The notes under the pieces: generated by a model
Database searches by the model: none
Seen by the model: the letters and a program-made list of their open reading frames with translations, nothing else
What the model was told of the DNA's origin: nothing
Assembly: GCA_947579665.1 (NCBI GenBank)
Contig: OX388343.1
Location: 103,545,657-103,609,656, forward strand
Source of the DNA: Sympetrum striolatum
Taxonomy: Eukaryota > Arthropoda > Insecta > Odonata > Libellulidae
Direction: 5' to 3'
DNA: 64,000 nucleotides
Made by a program: the position numbers and the translations under genes
In this document: in pieces, positions 51,387 through 63,320 of the stretch
How the letters are laid out: each line of letters begins with the position of its first letter
Numbering within the stretch: position 1 is the stretch's first letter

Positions 51387-52036
51387 GGCTAGTTGATACA
51401 AGTTACACCACTACCATATTTTTGTTGAATTCGTTTTGCAATCGCTTTAAGCATGCATGCAGCAATTTTTACAGACGGTAATAATTTATTCGTCTTTTTG
51501 AAATTTCGTGAACTGAGTGATCGGAGATGTGTCTAAAAATATCAATAGATTTACTCATAGCGAAACATACATTTGTACCTTTTGAATACATTGAAATTAT
51601 TCCACATCTTATAGTGATACTAAACGGCTAACTTTCGAATTTTCCGCCTCTTTGATTTTTTCCAAATTTTCAATTATTTTTGCGGAATTTGTGTTAAGAT
51701 GAAATTTCACTGTTATCCGCCGCGCAAATGCTCAGGATACCGATTCCAATACTTCCGTCTTCAACAAATATGAAAAAAATCTGATGAGATCTACTCTTCT
51801 TTTTTTGTAGGCAGATCCGTTGCTACCGTAAGAAGTTATATCTCCATGGCATTTTAAGATCGTGGTTTCCATAGTGATGGTGTCTAGACACATCATTTTC
51901 ATATTCTGATGAGAAATTTTTCTGGTTGTCTAAATGTGAAGAGGTCTTTCACACAGTAAAAAAACCTTGCAAACCAATTCTCGAGAGGAAAACAAAGAGA
52001 TGTGATTACCATCATGGATTTGTTCATTTAACATCG

Positions 52037-52098
52037 TTTTTGAGACGTATTGCACAGTGTGTAATACGTCTCAAAAAGAGTGTGCAATGCACACTTTT
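52037..52098. repeat. two overlapping strong hairpins
   Basis: Arms TTTTTGAGACGTATT (52037-52051) and AATACGTCTCAAAAA (52063-52077) are perfectly complementary. Pairing continues inwards (GCAC with GTGT, one G-T) to a 3-base loop. Overlapping its tail, AGTGTGC (52079-52085) pairs with GCACACT (52089-52095) around AAT, extended by A runs facing T runs. A spurious open frame (51926-52189) spans it. Confidence 0.85.
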
Positions 52099-52689
52099 TT
52101 TCATTGAAATCAATCTCATGGGGTTGAAACTTCCTGGAGTTAATTTTTGCTTGAAAATTTCACTAGCTTTAATGTGGATTCAAAAATAATTTACTTAATT
52201 TCCCTCTATTTTCCGACTTTGAAGTATTTGCGACACCTAATTCTTATCTGGATTCATCGCCAAAACAAGGGCGATATAAATTAATAGCTTCAGTTTTAAT
52301 GGAATAGTCTGACATTCTTTATGTTCAGAAATTCTTTGTCCACATTACTGTCATCCAATACTCGATTTGCCATCTTCTGAAGTTATTATATCTATTTTTA
52401 GTCAAATCAGTGTTAAACGTGTATAAGATGTATATAAAGTTCGAAAAACCCATAATGAAGATAATGAAATTGTATAGACACCGGCGGTAAGAATGGTTTA
52501 TTTAGAGCTGAGTTTGTGTATTTTAATGTATGTATTCTTAAGTTAAGGCAGAGAGAAAATACCAAATAATTAACTACTAAGAAAGAATTCGTATTCTACG
52601 GAAATGAGACCTCTTACTAATGAGAAAAAATATAGAATTCCGTAACCATAAAAAAATACAATTCATAAACAGTAGCCAGGAGCAAGTTG

Positions 52690-52776
52690 CAAAGAATTTA
52701 TTTATACGATACCACAAACAAAGATAAACATACGACCCGGGTTTCGATGCGTTGCGTCATCATCATGTCATCAGGC
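52690..52776 (-). repeat. motif-bearing repeat, GCGTCATC subtype
   Basis: On the minus strand it reads CCTGATGACATGATGATGAC, then GCAACGCATCGAAACC, GGGTCGTATG and TTTATCTTTGTTTGTGG. The order matches the GATGATGAC / GTCGAAACC / TTTATCTTGTGG layout of the other family members. The variant with TTGCGTCATC on the plus strand is shared with the copy near 60.03 kb. Confidence 0.6.
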
Positions 52777-54177
52777 TATCTCGATCATATTCTCACTACA
52801 TTCTCAATTATTTATAGAAAATTCATTTATAAGTGTTAGAATGTATTATTTTGAATGAAAGATACGGTACAGCGTACAACCTCTAAGTTATTAAATATTT
52901 TGATAATGGTACGACCATATCCATAACTTTTCATTCAAGAAAGTTTTTAAATTCGTACAACTCTCCAGTAATAATCAAACTGCTGCTTTCCTTTGATATT
53001 TGCTTCCAATCCTGTCTTTCTATATTGTTTTCGCCGCATAAATCCCTCCTCGATCGTATCGATTTGATCATCATGTAATTGAATTTGATTCGCAGACTGT
53101 CGATAACCATTTCAAAAGCTTGTCAATGAAATCGAAGGAATACAAGGCATCATTATATTGTGATGGAGTTCCACGAACGTATTCCTCTGTGTGATTTATT
53201 TAGACTTTACAGTAATCGTTTTGGAAAATTTTCCAAAATTGCTTGCGAGTGGGTGACATTCTTAAGAGTTAACGTTTAAACAATAATCATATACGAAAAA
53301 TATTGAATCTGGTTGCTTTTTGAATTGAAATTTTATGGCAAACAAGGTATCATTTGAAAAGTTGTAGGGCTTTGCAGATACCTGCTTCATTGCGTGGAAT
53401 TCTTAATTATTTTCTAGTATTGTATTTTGGTGTACTGGCGACTAAAATAGTCGAAAATTGTCCCCTCAATCATTCGACGCTCTTTGTACTTGAAGTAAGT
53501 TCTTTGCTGACGGTGCCTTCGCTGGAAACCATCTAATTACGATAGTTCATTCTTCCTATTAAAAAAAATGATTGGAGCGCCTTACGCTGGTTATTATAAA
53601 CACGACAAATACTGTTATTGGAAAATCGGAGGGCATTGGACATATAGCCGTTAGGATAGCCGTTCTGCATCCACGTGTAAGCGCATAGAGTACATCATGT
53701 CCGCGTACGTCGGAATCACATATTTTGTTTTCTATTAATTCGATTTTAATTATTTCAAATTTTTCGATTCAACACAATTTGCAGAAAGAATGGAGGTACG
53801 ATCTCGCGGCCATATTTTGCCATTCATATTTACCCTAAACGTCTCCTTTGCTCTATGCCCACTTCGTCTCATTGATTTTCTCAAAATGTAAATTTCTGCC
53901 ACGCTTTACTGTCTTCATTTTCTTTTTCGCTCTGCCGTATTGTCTCACTTGGTCCACTCTTATATTGCGTCCGATATCGGATTCTACGATTCCTTCACTC
54001 CAGCACACGAAATCCGTTTGAACGCCATGCTTTCTTTAAAAATTCTCATCGTTTTTCTCATTCTTCGTCCAATATACAAATATTTCATGTATTCATATTC
54101 ATATATTTTAAATGAAATATATAAATATGATAGGTTATGATGGACCTATGATTGGCGAAACTGACGAGTTGAGTCAC
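52777..54177. other. AT-rich non-coding stretch
   Basis: No recognised gene or repeat. Short open frames at 53354-53536 and 53940-54140 are featureless. Confidence 0.55.
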
Positions 54178-54666
54178 TACTTTCTCCCTATACGTAGTAT
54201 AGAGAAAAATTATATTCGCAAAAAAATTCGACCTCCAGATTTCAACGGTAATACATGTTTTGGTGCCCATAGAGTTCGTTTTCGCTATTTTCCCGAACAT
54301 ATCTGTCTGTGTGTCTGTATGTTTGTGGTAAACAAAGTTTGTGGGCGCTCTATCTTAAAAAATAATTATCCGATCATTTCCAAAGTTCATATTTAGTATT
54401 TTCCTAACATTGCCAAGTGTTGGTTAGTTTTTAATGAATATCGCTTAACTGGAAGTTGCGGTTTATCCGGAACAAACTTTTGTTTCTTAAATATCTCTCT
54501 AAGAATTCAATGTAGGTATATACAATTAAAAAGAAAAGTTTTAGATAATGTATTTTACTACAACTTGTATATAAAACATTTTTCTGAGTTATTTTTAAAT
54601 TACCAGCATAGGCTTCTGTTTTCAATAAATATGGAGAAAGTCATGTGTTGGCCACATCAGATTTTT
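54178..54666 (-). mobile_element. non-autonomous element with one internal unit, copy 2
   Basis: An inverted copy of the 22435-23530 element. It begins TACTTTCTCCCTATACGTAG, equivalent to the minus strand of that copy's right end, and contains AGATTTCAACGGTAATACAT. A short TCTGTCTGTGTGTCTG run stands where copy 1 has (CA)40, followed by TTTGTGGGCGC and a single diverged tandem unit. It ends GGAGAAAGTCATG then GGCCACATCAG at 54660. At about 490 bp it is less than half the length of copy 1. Open frames over it are not genes. Confidence 0.8.
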
Positions 54667-57600
54667 TTTTCTGAGCTACCGTTGCCCTTAATCGGTGAAA
54701 TCCCACTAAGCTGTGATGAACATATCTCTACTTAGTTGAGTCTTTTGGGAATCTCAGTCCAGTTTAAGCTTTTTTGATGATCTTATCACTGGAACGATTT
54801 TTCCACACTGATTAAACTTTCAAGTACATCTACTACTATTTGCTTTCAGACCCCCTTTTTTTAGCGACAATCGCCTAATGATTCACTTTTTATCCCTTCA
54901 AGATAGTGCTGTTGAATGGTATTTTATATTTATTTCTTGTCCCTTTTTGTAAAGTCATCTTACCTTTCCTTCAAATATCCGAAATGCAACGTTTGTTGTA
55001 ATTTTAATAATTTGTCGAAAGCCAGCCAGATAATTTCACACGTTCTCCATTTCTAAAATAAGATAGTTTTCTTGATAGTAATCAAATAAAGTAAAATATA
55101 ATTTACGTAATAGAATAAATAATTAAAACAATACAGGATGCAAAATTAGTCAAAAGTAAATCGTACGTACGATTGCTCTATATGAATTTAAAACCTAGAT
55201 TTTATTAACAAAATTGAACTAGAAAAGGCTGGTAAAACAAAACTACATAAAGTAAGAAACATTGTTATCAGATAACAGCTGAAGGTAAGGGAATAAGGGA
55301 GATAATAAGAGTATAAGATAGTTAATCCGAAGAATGTATGAGATGGGAATACCGTAAGATGTACAGTAATTCAGAGAGGAAGGACCAAGAAGACGGTGGT
55401 TGGTTGAGGTCAGGATCAGGCACTGAGAAGAAGGGTGCCCACTTTGGTTCTGTCATAGGAGAAAAGAGGTGCGCTAAGCGGAACAACGTTAAGACAGAGA
55501 AGAATGTTGAGGACTGAACTGGATATAAGGAGAGAATCCGCACAAGAGAATTGGGGTATCTATCAAGGAAGAGTTGGGAAAATCAATCTTAAGGAAATTG
55601 TTATACAACTGTGCATTATGTGAGATTCTTCAGAGATAAAGGTTAGGGATCTTCTCTATACTGAGCACTGTAAAGTTTGTTTTTGCTTCACTCAAATTAC
55701 ATCTATCATAGTGAATTCTACTGAGGTGAAAGTATAACTTTAATTTAATATTGGGTTGTTTTCTTTGACAATTTCGAGATCATTTTCAAATTTCTGATAC
55801 ACTCCGAATAACGCAATCTGAGAAATTTCATTTGTTTTCTCGTTAATCACTAGAAATCTTTATTTTATTTATTAAATATATGTAGTGATACTTTTTTGTT
55901 GTTGTGGGCATATTAATGAAAAACATTACTCAGTATCAACTCAAGAAGAAAGAAAAAGCAGAACTGTAAATTGCCAGATTTTAAAACTGGATTAGTTCAT
56001 ATTAAAGAGAAGATATCTAATTTGCCCAGGATTTAAGAAAAATACGATCGGCCTCACTACGCATGTTTATAAAATAAAATCTTAAAGAACAAAGGAAAAG
56101 AGGATAATTTGCAAATGTAAAAAAAGCTTCCAGACAGAAAAAATGGATGAGAAGTCAATTTTTTCGAGAATCGTCGGAGTGCGCAGGTAACTTAATGGCC
56201 AAAATAGTTACTCAGGAATGTAATTAACTCAACGCGAAGATAAAAAGTACCTCAAGGAAGTGAGGCTTAGTGCAGCATTTCTGCGACGCAGAAGTCGAAT
56301 GATATTTGGGAGAAAGAAAGGAACTGTTATTGAAGATCAGAATGTCGAAAATGACGACATGATGAAGGCAAAATCTCGGAGGAAATGTCGTACGAGGAAA
56401 ATCCAAAGAGGAAACGAATGGCAAAACACAGAAAAGAAAGGAAGACATTAAGAGGAGAAAAGCCGGAGAACTTTCATCTTTGAAGCTTTCTGAAAAGAGT
56501 TTTTCTCTTAATTTATAAGGAAGTGTAATTAGCTTAACTCTAAGAGAGCTTTGACGATCGTATTCACCAAAAATATTGGTTGATAGCGTAAATACGAGTT
56601 ATATTTATTTTGCCTTACATTCATTAATGCCATACATTTTAGCAAGCGAAAGAGCCCATGAAGTACTTAGACGAAACATTCTCACACATTTAAACCCTCT
56701 TGTAATGTAAATACAAAAGGTACTTTTTTATTCCAATTTATATTATGTTCTGTTATCATATTTAAAATTTTCTTTTTCTCAGTCAATGACTTTCTTTTCC
56801 TTATGTACCGTCCGTGTAAAAGTATCGTGGGATTTACTTATCAATTTTCATATAGAGCAGTATTATGCCTGCTTTAAGAATTTCATTGTCAACTTATTAC
56901 TATCGGACGACGGTTGTGAACAATGTAAGGGAAAGCTATAATTCAAATGCTTAACATTTCATTAATTTTTGTCGAGATTTTGCGTAACATTCATTCGTTC
57001 ATTCATTAATTCATTAGTTAATTCGTCAATCTCGGTTTTATAATGGAGGCAAAGAAAGGGGTTAAGCAGAACTGCGTCTTCTCTCTAATGAATTTTACCT
57101 TAGCAACCATGAGAAATGATTCATATTGACGATTCTCTTTTGTGTGTCGTATAATCAGTAGCTCTAAAACAAGTATTCACGACTTTCTCGGAGACTACAA
57201 CATTTTTCATAATAATTGAAATAATTTTCACATGTATTTCACTTTGCGGTGGAAGTGTTTATTAGGAATTGTGTCCGATAGTCAAAACATTGCAAATAAT
57301 ACTGCGGGAGTGATGAATCAAATATATTAGCATTCACATTTACTCCATAATGAGGAATGAAAAAAAAATGTTTAAGTTTATTATCCTATGTTGCTTATAA
57401 TATTTGTGGATTTTTATTTAATAGGCTCCTATTTTCTAATGCATTTTTTACTACGTTAACAGGTTAACTTCTTAGACAAATTATAAAATTCAGTTTTAAT
57501 TCAATTCGAGGGATTTCGATGTGCATACATAGAAATAATTCTTTTACACCCAAGAAAAATTAAACACACCGAAAATTGCTAAACGTTAAAATAATACTCT

Positions 57601-58413
57601 ATTTCAATGTCAGACGACGGTTTTTTTTCAAATAATATGTAACGATTCTTATAAAAATGTAGCCTCTCAAATCAATTAAAAGTAAATAGCTACTTCATGG
57701 ATAGCACATGTAGCTTATGGGGAACTCTGAAATTAGTTATATAAAATAATTTATAGAATCAGGATACATAGAAACTACTATTGAAACAATCTAATAAACG
57801 ATGGCGTCCTCAATGTTGAACGCATTTAAAGATTCATGGAATAAGTAAAAACTCAACATCGATCTGATATTCATTATCCTATAGATACCGTATATAGATT
57901 CATATAAAACATTCTAAATCATTACTATTCCGTTTTAATTGGATTCCTTTTTTTACTTGAAAGTGTTTTAGAAATATTTCTAGGAGGTTGAGTGTATGGC
58001 ACCTCTTTCCATGATCAGGTACATTGCATAAATTTAATTTTAGAGGGGTATGGTGAATGGCGTCTAAGTATTTATCAAGTTTTGAAGAGAATTCATGTTT
58101 ATCGAAGATAAAATTCTTTACATTGATCTAACCTAAATGTCAGATTGAATCTTTTTTATTTTTTTGTCACATATGGTCGATTGGAATTTCCTCGTACAGC
58201 CCTCTTGTCAGCAGGAATAAAGACCAATCATTTGGCTCAAATTCAATAGATACACGACCAAGAGGATTGCAACACGAGTTAAATTCTCTTTTCTATTTAA
58301 GGGCAATATCTATCTTATTAATTTATGTGTGCAAATGGCTTACCCCCTTACATCGCAAGCTAGATTGCTGTAGTTGAATGGTAATACGTTCTGAGGATGT
58401 ATTTCCTAAATCG
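54667..58413. other. AT-rich non-coding stretch
   Basis: No supported gene. A purine-rich patch lies at 55260-55560, and a degenerate (ATTC)n run at about 56990-57030. Frames at 55322-55543 (minus) and 56224-56451 (both strands) are compositional. Confidence 0.55.
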
Positions 58414-58421
58414 GTCTAGAT

Positions 58422-58684
58422 CAGGGTTGGTGAACCTGTTGCGGCAAGAGTGCCATATTTGATGAAAATAAAGGGCTTGCGTGGTGATGTGGTGCCGAAC
58501 CATACTGTGAGATGGTGATATTATTCGTTTTTTAATGACAACGATGTGATTAAGATATTTTATAGACTATGAAGCTTCATTTCTTAAGTGAATAATGCAA
58601 AATAATAATGCAGTAGGATTTTAGGGTGCCGAAAAAATCTCGCGTGCCATTTTGGGCACGCGTGCCATAGGTTCGCCACCCCCT
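58422..58684. mobile_element. 263-bp hAT-type MITE with perfect 8-bp TSD
   Basis: The left end CAGGGTTGGTGAACCTGTTG and the right end, CAGGGGGTGGCGAACCTATG on the minus strand, are terminal inverted repeats. Both continue into GGCA/GTGCCA-type sequence, and the right sub-terminal part has the nested GTGCCATTTTGGGCACGCGTG hairpin split across it. GTCTAGAT flanks both sides exactly (58414-58421 and 58685-58692), an 8-bp duplication diagnostic of hAT insertion. No transposase is present, so mobility would need an enzyme from elsewhere. Confidence 0.92.
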
Positions 58685-58692
58685 GTCTAGAT

Positions 58693-59989
58693 CTATCCAT
58701 TTAATCATACTTAACATGTATCAATGTAACATTTCTGCCCCTTGAAAACTTGCTTAAAGTTAATATATAATTATGAAAAAAATTGTTGAGTTGGTATGAG
58801 TTAGAAAAATGTATATGTCGATTCGTCGATTCAAAAAATATGTTTCAATACCGATAGGGCAAAAGGTTTTTTTATATTGAGAGAATTTCCACTTCAAGAT
58901 GTTCCTGTAATAAATTCTAGCGTCAATACCTTGAATCATGAAAAAAACATTCATATTGGTGTAAGAATTTCATTATTTTCATTAAAAGAAATTACAGTAA
59001 ATTTATATAAATTTATCAGTTAGAATTGTTTATTCTCTTTACCTCTATTTTTTCTAATTACCGGATAATCAGTTCATACGGTCCTTTTTCTGTGTTGTCC
59101 TTTTTATTTTTTCCTGTGTCTACTTTCTCCTAATTACCTTCGGGGGGCAGATATTTTAATTTTAAACAAAAGAACTTCTTTTCGGAGGAAGAAGGACTCA
59201 ATTGTCCCTCTCGTCACTTCGATGAAAAGAGATATTTGAAAGTGAAGGTTTGGGGATGGCAATCTGTAGGTTCAAATATGCCTTCAGCCAAATAGCACCT
59301 ACGGAAAATGCAATTCTCCCATGGAAAAAACCCAGTGCCCACTTCCCGCCTCCCACCAGTACTATGAGGCATAATATGCAAATTCTGATGGCAGCATTTT
59401 TGAGTGTAACTTAAGATCGGTCCACTTAATATCTTGTACAGAAAGCTTTCATATCATTCTCAGTAATGGCACAATAATTGTGTCTTATAACTTCTTATTT
59501 AGCCCATTCTTGGAAGAAAACCGAACTCGAACCTTTCAGACTGTGAAAATAGAAAATTAAAGATAAATATTTGGGAACATCTGAGTTTTAATAACATAAT
59601 AGATTTCTGGAATCTGAAACCATAATTCGGAAGGATTCAGGTTTTCATAATACTGCATATGAAGATAGTTCGCCATCATGTGGAGCTTTGAAAGCTGTTT
59701 CTTTCAATTTTTCGAGAAGTTTGTTTTCATATACCTTTTAATACACGCACGAGTCAATGAGGTAAGGCAATGGGTCAACTTATGAGATTAAAAATATCCC
59801 AAAAGAATTAATATCTGCTTAGAAATCTTCCCTTTAATCCATATTTTTTTAAAGTTCTGCAATTTTGGATATTGAATTAGTAGTAATTAAGACAATGGCA
59901 AGGAAGTAACGGAATACCTACGTAGATGATTCAATGTTTCGGCGTCAACTTTGTTGCAGCTCTTCATGACAAAAGATGGATTATATATA
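58693..59989. other. AT-rich non-coding stretch
   Basis: Nothing recognised. A slightly GC-richer patch lies at 59140-59390 without an open frame. Confidence 0.55.
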
Positions 59990-60075
59990 TACAACTTTAC
60001 GCTCGATATCATAAAATTTTAAATATCACGACTTAGGTTTCGTCATTGCGTCATCGCCAAGTTCATGAAGAATGG
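59990..60075 (-). repeat. diverged motif-bearing repeat, GCGTCATC subtype
   Basis: Plus-strand ACGACTTAGGTTTCG then ATTGCGTCATCGCCAAG (60029-60062) parallels ACGACCCGGGTTTCG then GTTGCGTCATCATC at 52.73-52.76 kb. Short inverted TCTTCATGA / TCATGAAGA segments flank it at about 59981 and 60063. Only the core is convincing. Confidence 0.45.
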
Positions 60076-61163
60076 CATTTTTCATAAACCTTTCGTGGAA
60101 TTAAATATTCTGTGATTTCGAGTAAAAGTTTATTTCATTTCTTTTTCATCGCCTTCGCAAAGTGCTAAAACTGAATTTAAAATAGTTCTTGGATGACATT
60201 ATGCCCGATTTCAGAGATTTAAACTTGGATGATGAAATTAGGAAACAAAATTTTATAAAATGAATTTTGGTCATCGCACTTTTTCGTGTGTGAAAAGCAA
60301 TAATTGAATGGAAGGACAAAGATTTCTATCTCTGAATAAGTCGCCTGAGCCACAAAGATGGTTAGCTGAATGATTTAAAGTAAACGAAATACAATTTTAG
60401 AAATGACATGGAGTAATACACGTTGACTAGGTTTTGGATGATTTCCATTGAAGTATATTGCTGAAGAATCATGCTGCCTCGCATAAAAAAGGAAAATATG
60501 TATGAAATAATATGGCGTAATGTCTGATCAAATTCATAAACGGACGTTTCGTTTTTCTCTAAAATCTATCGTCTTTCCATCGCTCATATATGAGAGGTTC
60601 CATGTTTTTATTTTCCTGATAAAAAATGAGCACTGAATTTGAAAAAATTATAACCGTAAAGTCACTTTCAAGCGCAACTAAAAAGTTATAGAATCGTTTC
60701 TTCAACATTAGAAAAGGGATCATTACATAATGTAATCACACAGGGGGGGTTGCATATAAAGGCTAAAGCTAAACAATATTGGCAAGCCTCGAAATATACT
60801 GTTATCCCCATAATCTGTGTGTTACGGCCCGCGAATATAAGAAGTATTAGCGCATATTAATTTGGGGTTTGAATAAAAAATATACCAATTAAATTGTTTA
60901 CTAAATTATAATTAAGTGAATAGTATAAAGATGAAGATGAATTACACCACTCATTAAAGACGATCAATATATCTTTAATGCCATCGTATTTTGCCATTAA
61001 GTACCGCACAGTAACGAAATAATTACATATCGACATGTAGACAGAAAGCTCACTAAAGATCCGAGTACAGTATTCGTTGCATAAGCGCATTAAATGTTTT
61101 AATTAAACCACGAAATTCTTTTGAGGGAATGCGATGAAAATAATATGCGAAATTTGTGGCACG
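60076..61163. other. AT-rich non-coding stretch
   Basis: Nothing recognised on either strand. Confidence 0.6.
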
Positions 61164-61328
61164 TTAAGTCAAAGGTCTTGATCGGCCCGATTCGTTTCTC
61201 TGTTGATATCTGCTCTTCGCTATAAGTGAGTTAAATAGAATCGCTATTGCTGTGTCGTAATAGTATTCGTTGATACAAATGCACTGGACGATGGATGCTG
61301 AGAGCGCCAGTTGGTGGCTGCGTAACAT
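61164..61328 (-). CDS. 54-codon open frame beside a CpG-rich block, weak
   Basis: On the minus strand an ATG at 61328-61326 in the context TTCGCCATGTTACG opens 54 codons to a TAA at 61166-61164. The start MLRSHQLALSASIVQCICIN is mildly hydrophobic. It lies directly downstream, on that strand, of the CpG-rich block at 61260-61450. A first exon or upstream frame is therefore conceivable, but no domain is seen and such a length occurs by chance. Confidence 0.15.
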   Translation of the reverse strand: MLRSHQLALSASIVQCICINEYYYDTAIAILFNSLIAKSRYQQRNESGRSRPLT

Positions 61329-61450
61329 GGCGAAGGACGAGTGTTAACTCTGGCAAAGGCCTCCCGCCGATGTTCGCTCTCTTCCGCAGACACCACCGAC
61401 GAATCGCCGCCCGTTAACTGACTAAACCGCGCGCTGCTCAGTTTTTCCGT
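61260..61450. promoter_or_regulatory. CpG-rich block, possible promoter region
   Basis: This is a sharp GC/CpG-rich island in AT-rich DNA (for example GGCCTCCCGCCGATGTTCGC and CCGCGCGCTGCTC). TCAGTT, matching the arthropod Initiator consensus, occurs on the plus strand at 61438-61443, and AGTCAGTTAACGGG occurs on the minus strand. No TATA box is placed correctly for either. A promoter is a guess from composition. Confidence 0.25.
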
Positions 61451-63183
61451 TTCCTAAAGCCTTCCTCAAACATTTTCTTCTATGATGAATAAACTACTGG
61501 AAATTTTACCTCATTCGTAATAGAATTGATTTCCCAAATGGCCATGCGAATAAATCTCGTAATACTTTGTATGAATCTTGCGTATGGAATTTGTTTTTCG
61601 TGGTGTATTGTTGATAGGAGTGATAACAATCTTAAGAAATGCTATTCGAATGTTGTGTAAAGTTTAACGTATTCACGCGGTATATTTGTCAATGTGGACA
61701 TGCGTTGTTCTCTTGTATGCGTTTTGCGTCATGTTGCATTTCTGCTTTGTTTTTAATCGATGGATCGGTAGACGAGTCCATGGTAGTCGAGGGTCTATGT
61801 CATAGAGCAAAATAGTCTCTCGTTTAGTAGTTTTTGAGTTTCAGCGTGGAGTGAAATACGAAGTTGTATATTGACAATTAGTTTTAGAGAATTCCTCTGC
61901 CCATAAGGTTTTTCGATTCGGATTTCTATTACGTTTCAATAGAGTGTGAAATTCCCTATGTGTTTATCATGTTCATGGCAAATAGCGTATTGCACCGAAT
62001 CCTAAAAAATGAAGAGTTTTCTCTCTATCCATCAAGGTGTGATTTTTCATTTTACCTAATCTTGTTATTCACTACAAATGTTATACAATTGGCCATTACT
62101 AAGCCTGTGATGGCCTGTATTGCAGAGCATGAAACAAAATAATTTCTCTTAATGAATATCTGAAATTCTTATATTTTATTAATAGTTGATAATAATATTA
62201 GGATGTTCTTTCTTTTAGTTCAAGTGAAATTATGATTTCTTTTTATTAACGTAAAATTATGATTTGTTTAAATTGATCAATTCATTCAATTTAAAATAAC
62301 GATTATTGTGTTATCAGTGGACTTAATCCTCGAGAACTTGAGAACAAATGCTAAGGGATTCGTCTTTGCTTGATAAAATGAATAGGTTTGAAAAAATAAT
62401 AGAATTGGTTTAAGGGTGGCGACAGCTCCCCTTTCCTACGTATTTGTAAACATCTGTTGTCTTCCAGTGTTGTTCCCCCTTTACTTGTATAAGCGTAGAA
62501 TTTCTCTTTTTCCCTCTCCGGTTAATTACTTTAAATTTATTGGTTATTATTTTGTCTTAATGAGAAAATTTCACTTTTTCCTGCACAATTAGTTGTTATT
62601 CTGTTAAAAATAGATTTTTTCATGAATTTTATTGAACTTTACATAATTCTGTGGGAAATAATTCTAGCTTAATTAAAACAACGTGCACTAATTTATCAAA
62701 GGCTTATGTTACCTTTTTATAGCGTAATAAATTCTTTATTTGGTGCGCAATCTCGAATATAAAAAAAGGAATTCACAATACTCGTGTGCACAATTTTTTT
62801 CAGAGGTACTACAATTTTATTTATTCGGTAAAAGGCACTCCGTTTGAAATGGAGTAAATCAAAGATTCTTAATCGCAGTAAAACAAGAAATATGTTCCAT
62901 TACTAAAGTTCTGGTATGAGAGTTATTTATAACGCATCTTTGTCATTTCGCAATCAGTTTCAGTCTGTGGTAACAGTGATCAACTTAGGTGAAAATTTCA
63001 ACATTAGAAAAAAAAAAACATTTGAAACTAGAGAAACATTTCCTGCTGCCAAGGAAAATATCCTCGACATTTTTTGCTGCTCTCAGCATAAGTTAGTTGC
63101 GTAAAATAAAAATCCAAATTAAGAAGGAGATTTATCAGTAAATCTTAAATTATTTGGCCGGATCGTGGAAAGGCATACTGAAG
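61451..63183. other. AT-rich non-coding stretch
   Basis: No supported gene. The open frames at 61960-62142 and 62916-63104 are featureless. Confidence 0.55.
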
Positions 63184-63320
63184 AGTGAAGAAAAACTTAG
63201 TAATATTCACACAAAATCTTTTATTTAGTCATCATGTTATCAGGTCATCAGTGTAGTGTAGCCGGTATTGGTGGACTAAGTATGAAAATTTATGTGGATA
63301 TTGCTATGTTTTTCTTCACT
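63184..63320. mobile_element. 137-bp inverted-repeat (fold-back/MITE) element
   Basis: The left arm AGTGAAGAAAAAC...TAATATTCACAC (63184-63215) and the right arm ending GTTTTTCTTCACT (about 63289-63320) are inverted copies with about 4 differences in 32 bases. The centre has TCATCATGTTATCAGG and GCCGGTATTGG, loosely resembling the CATCATCAGG / CCGGTTTCG motif of the other inverted-repeat elements. No coding capacity. Confidence 0.75.
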
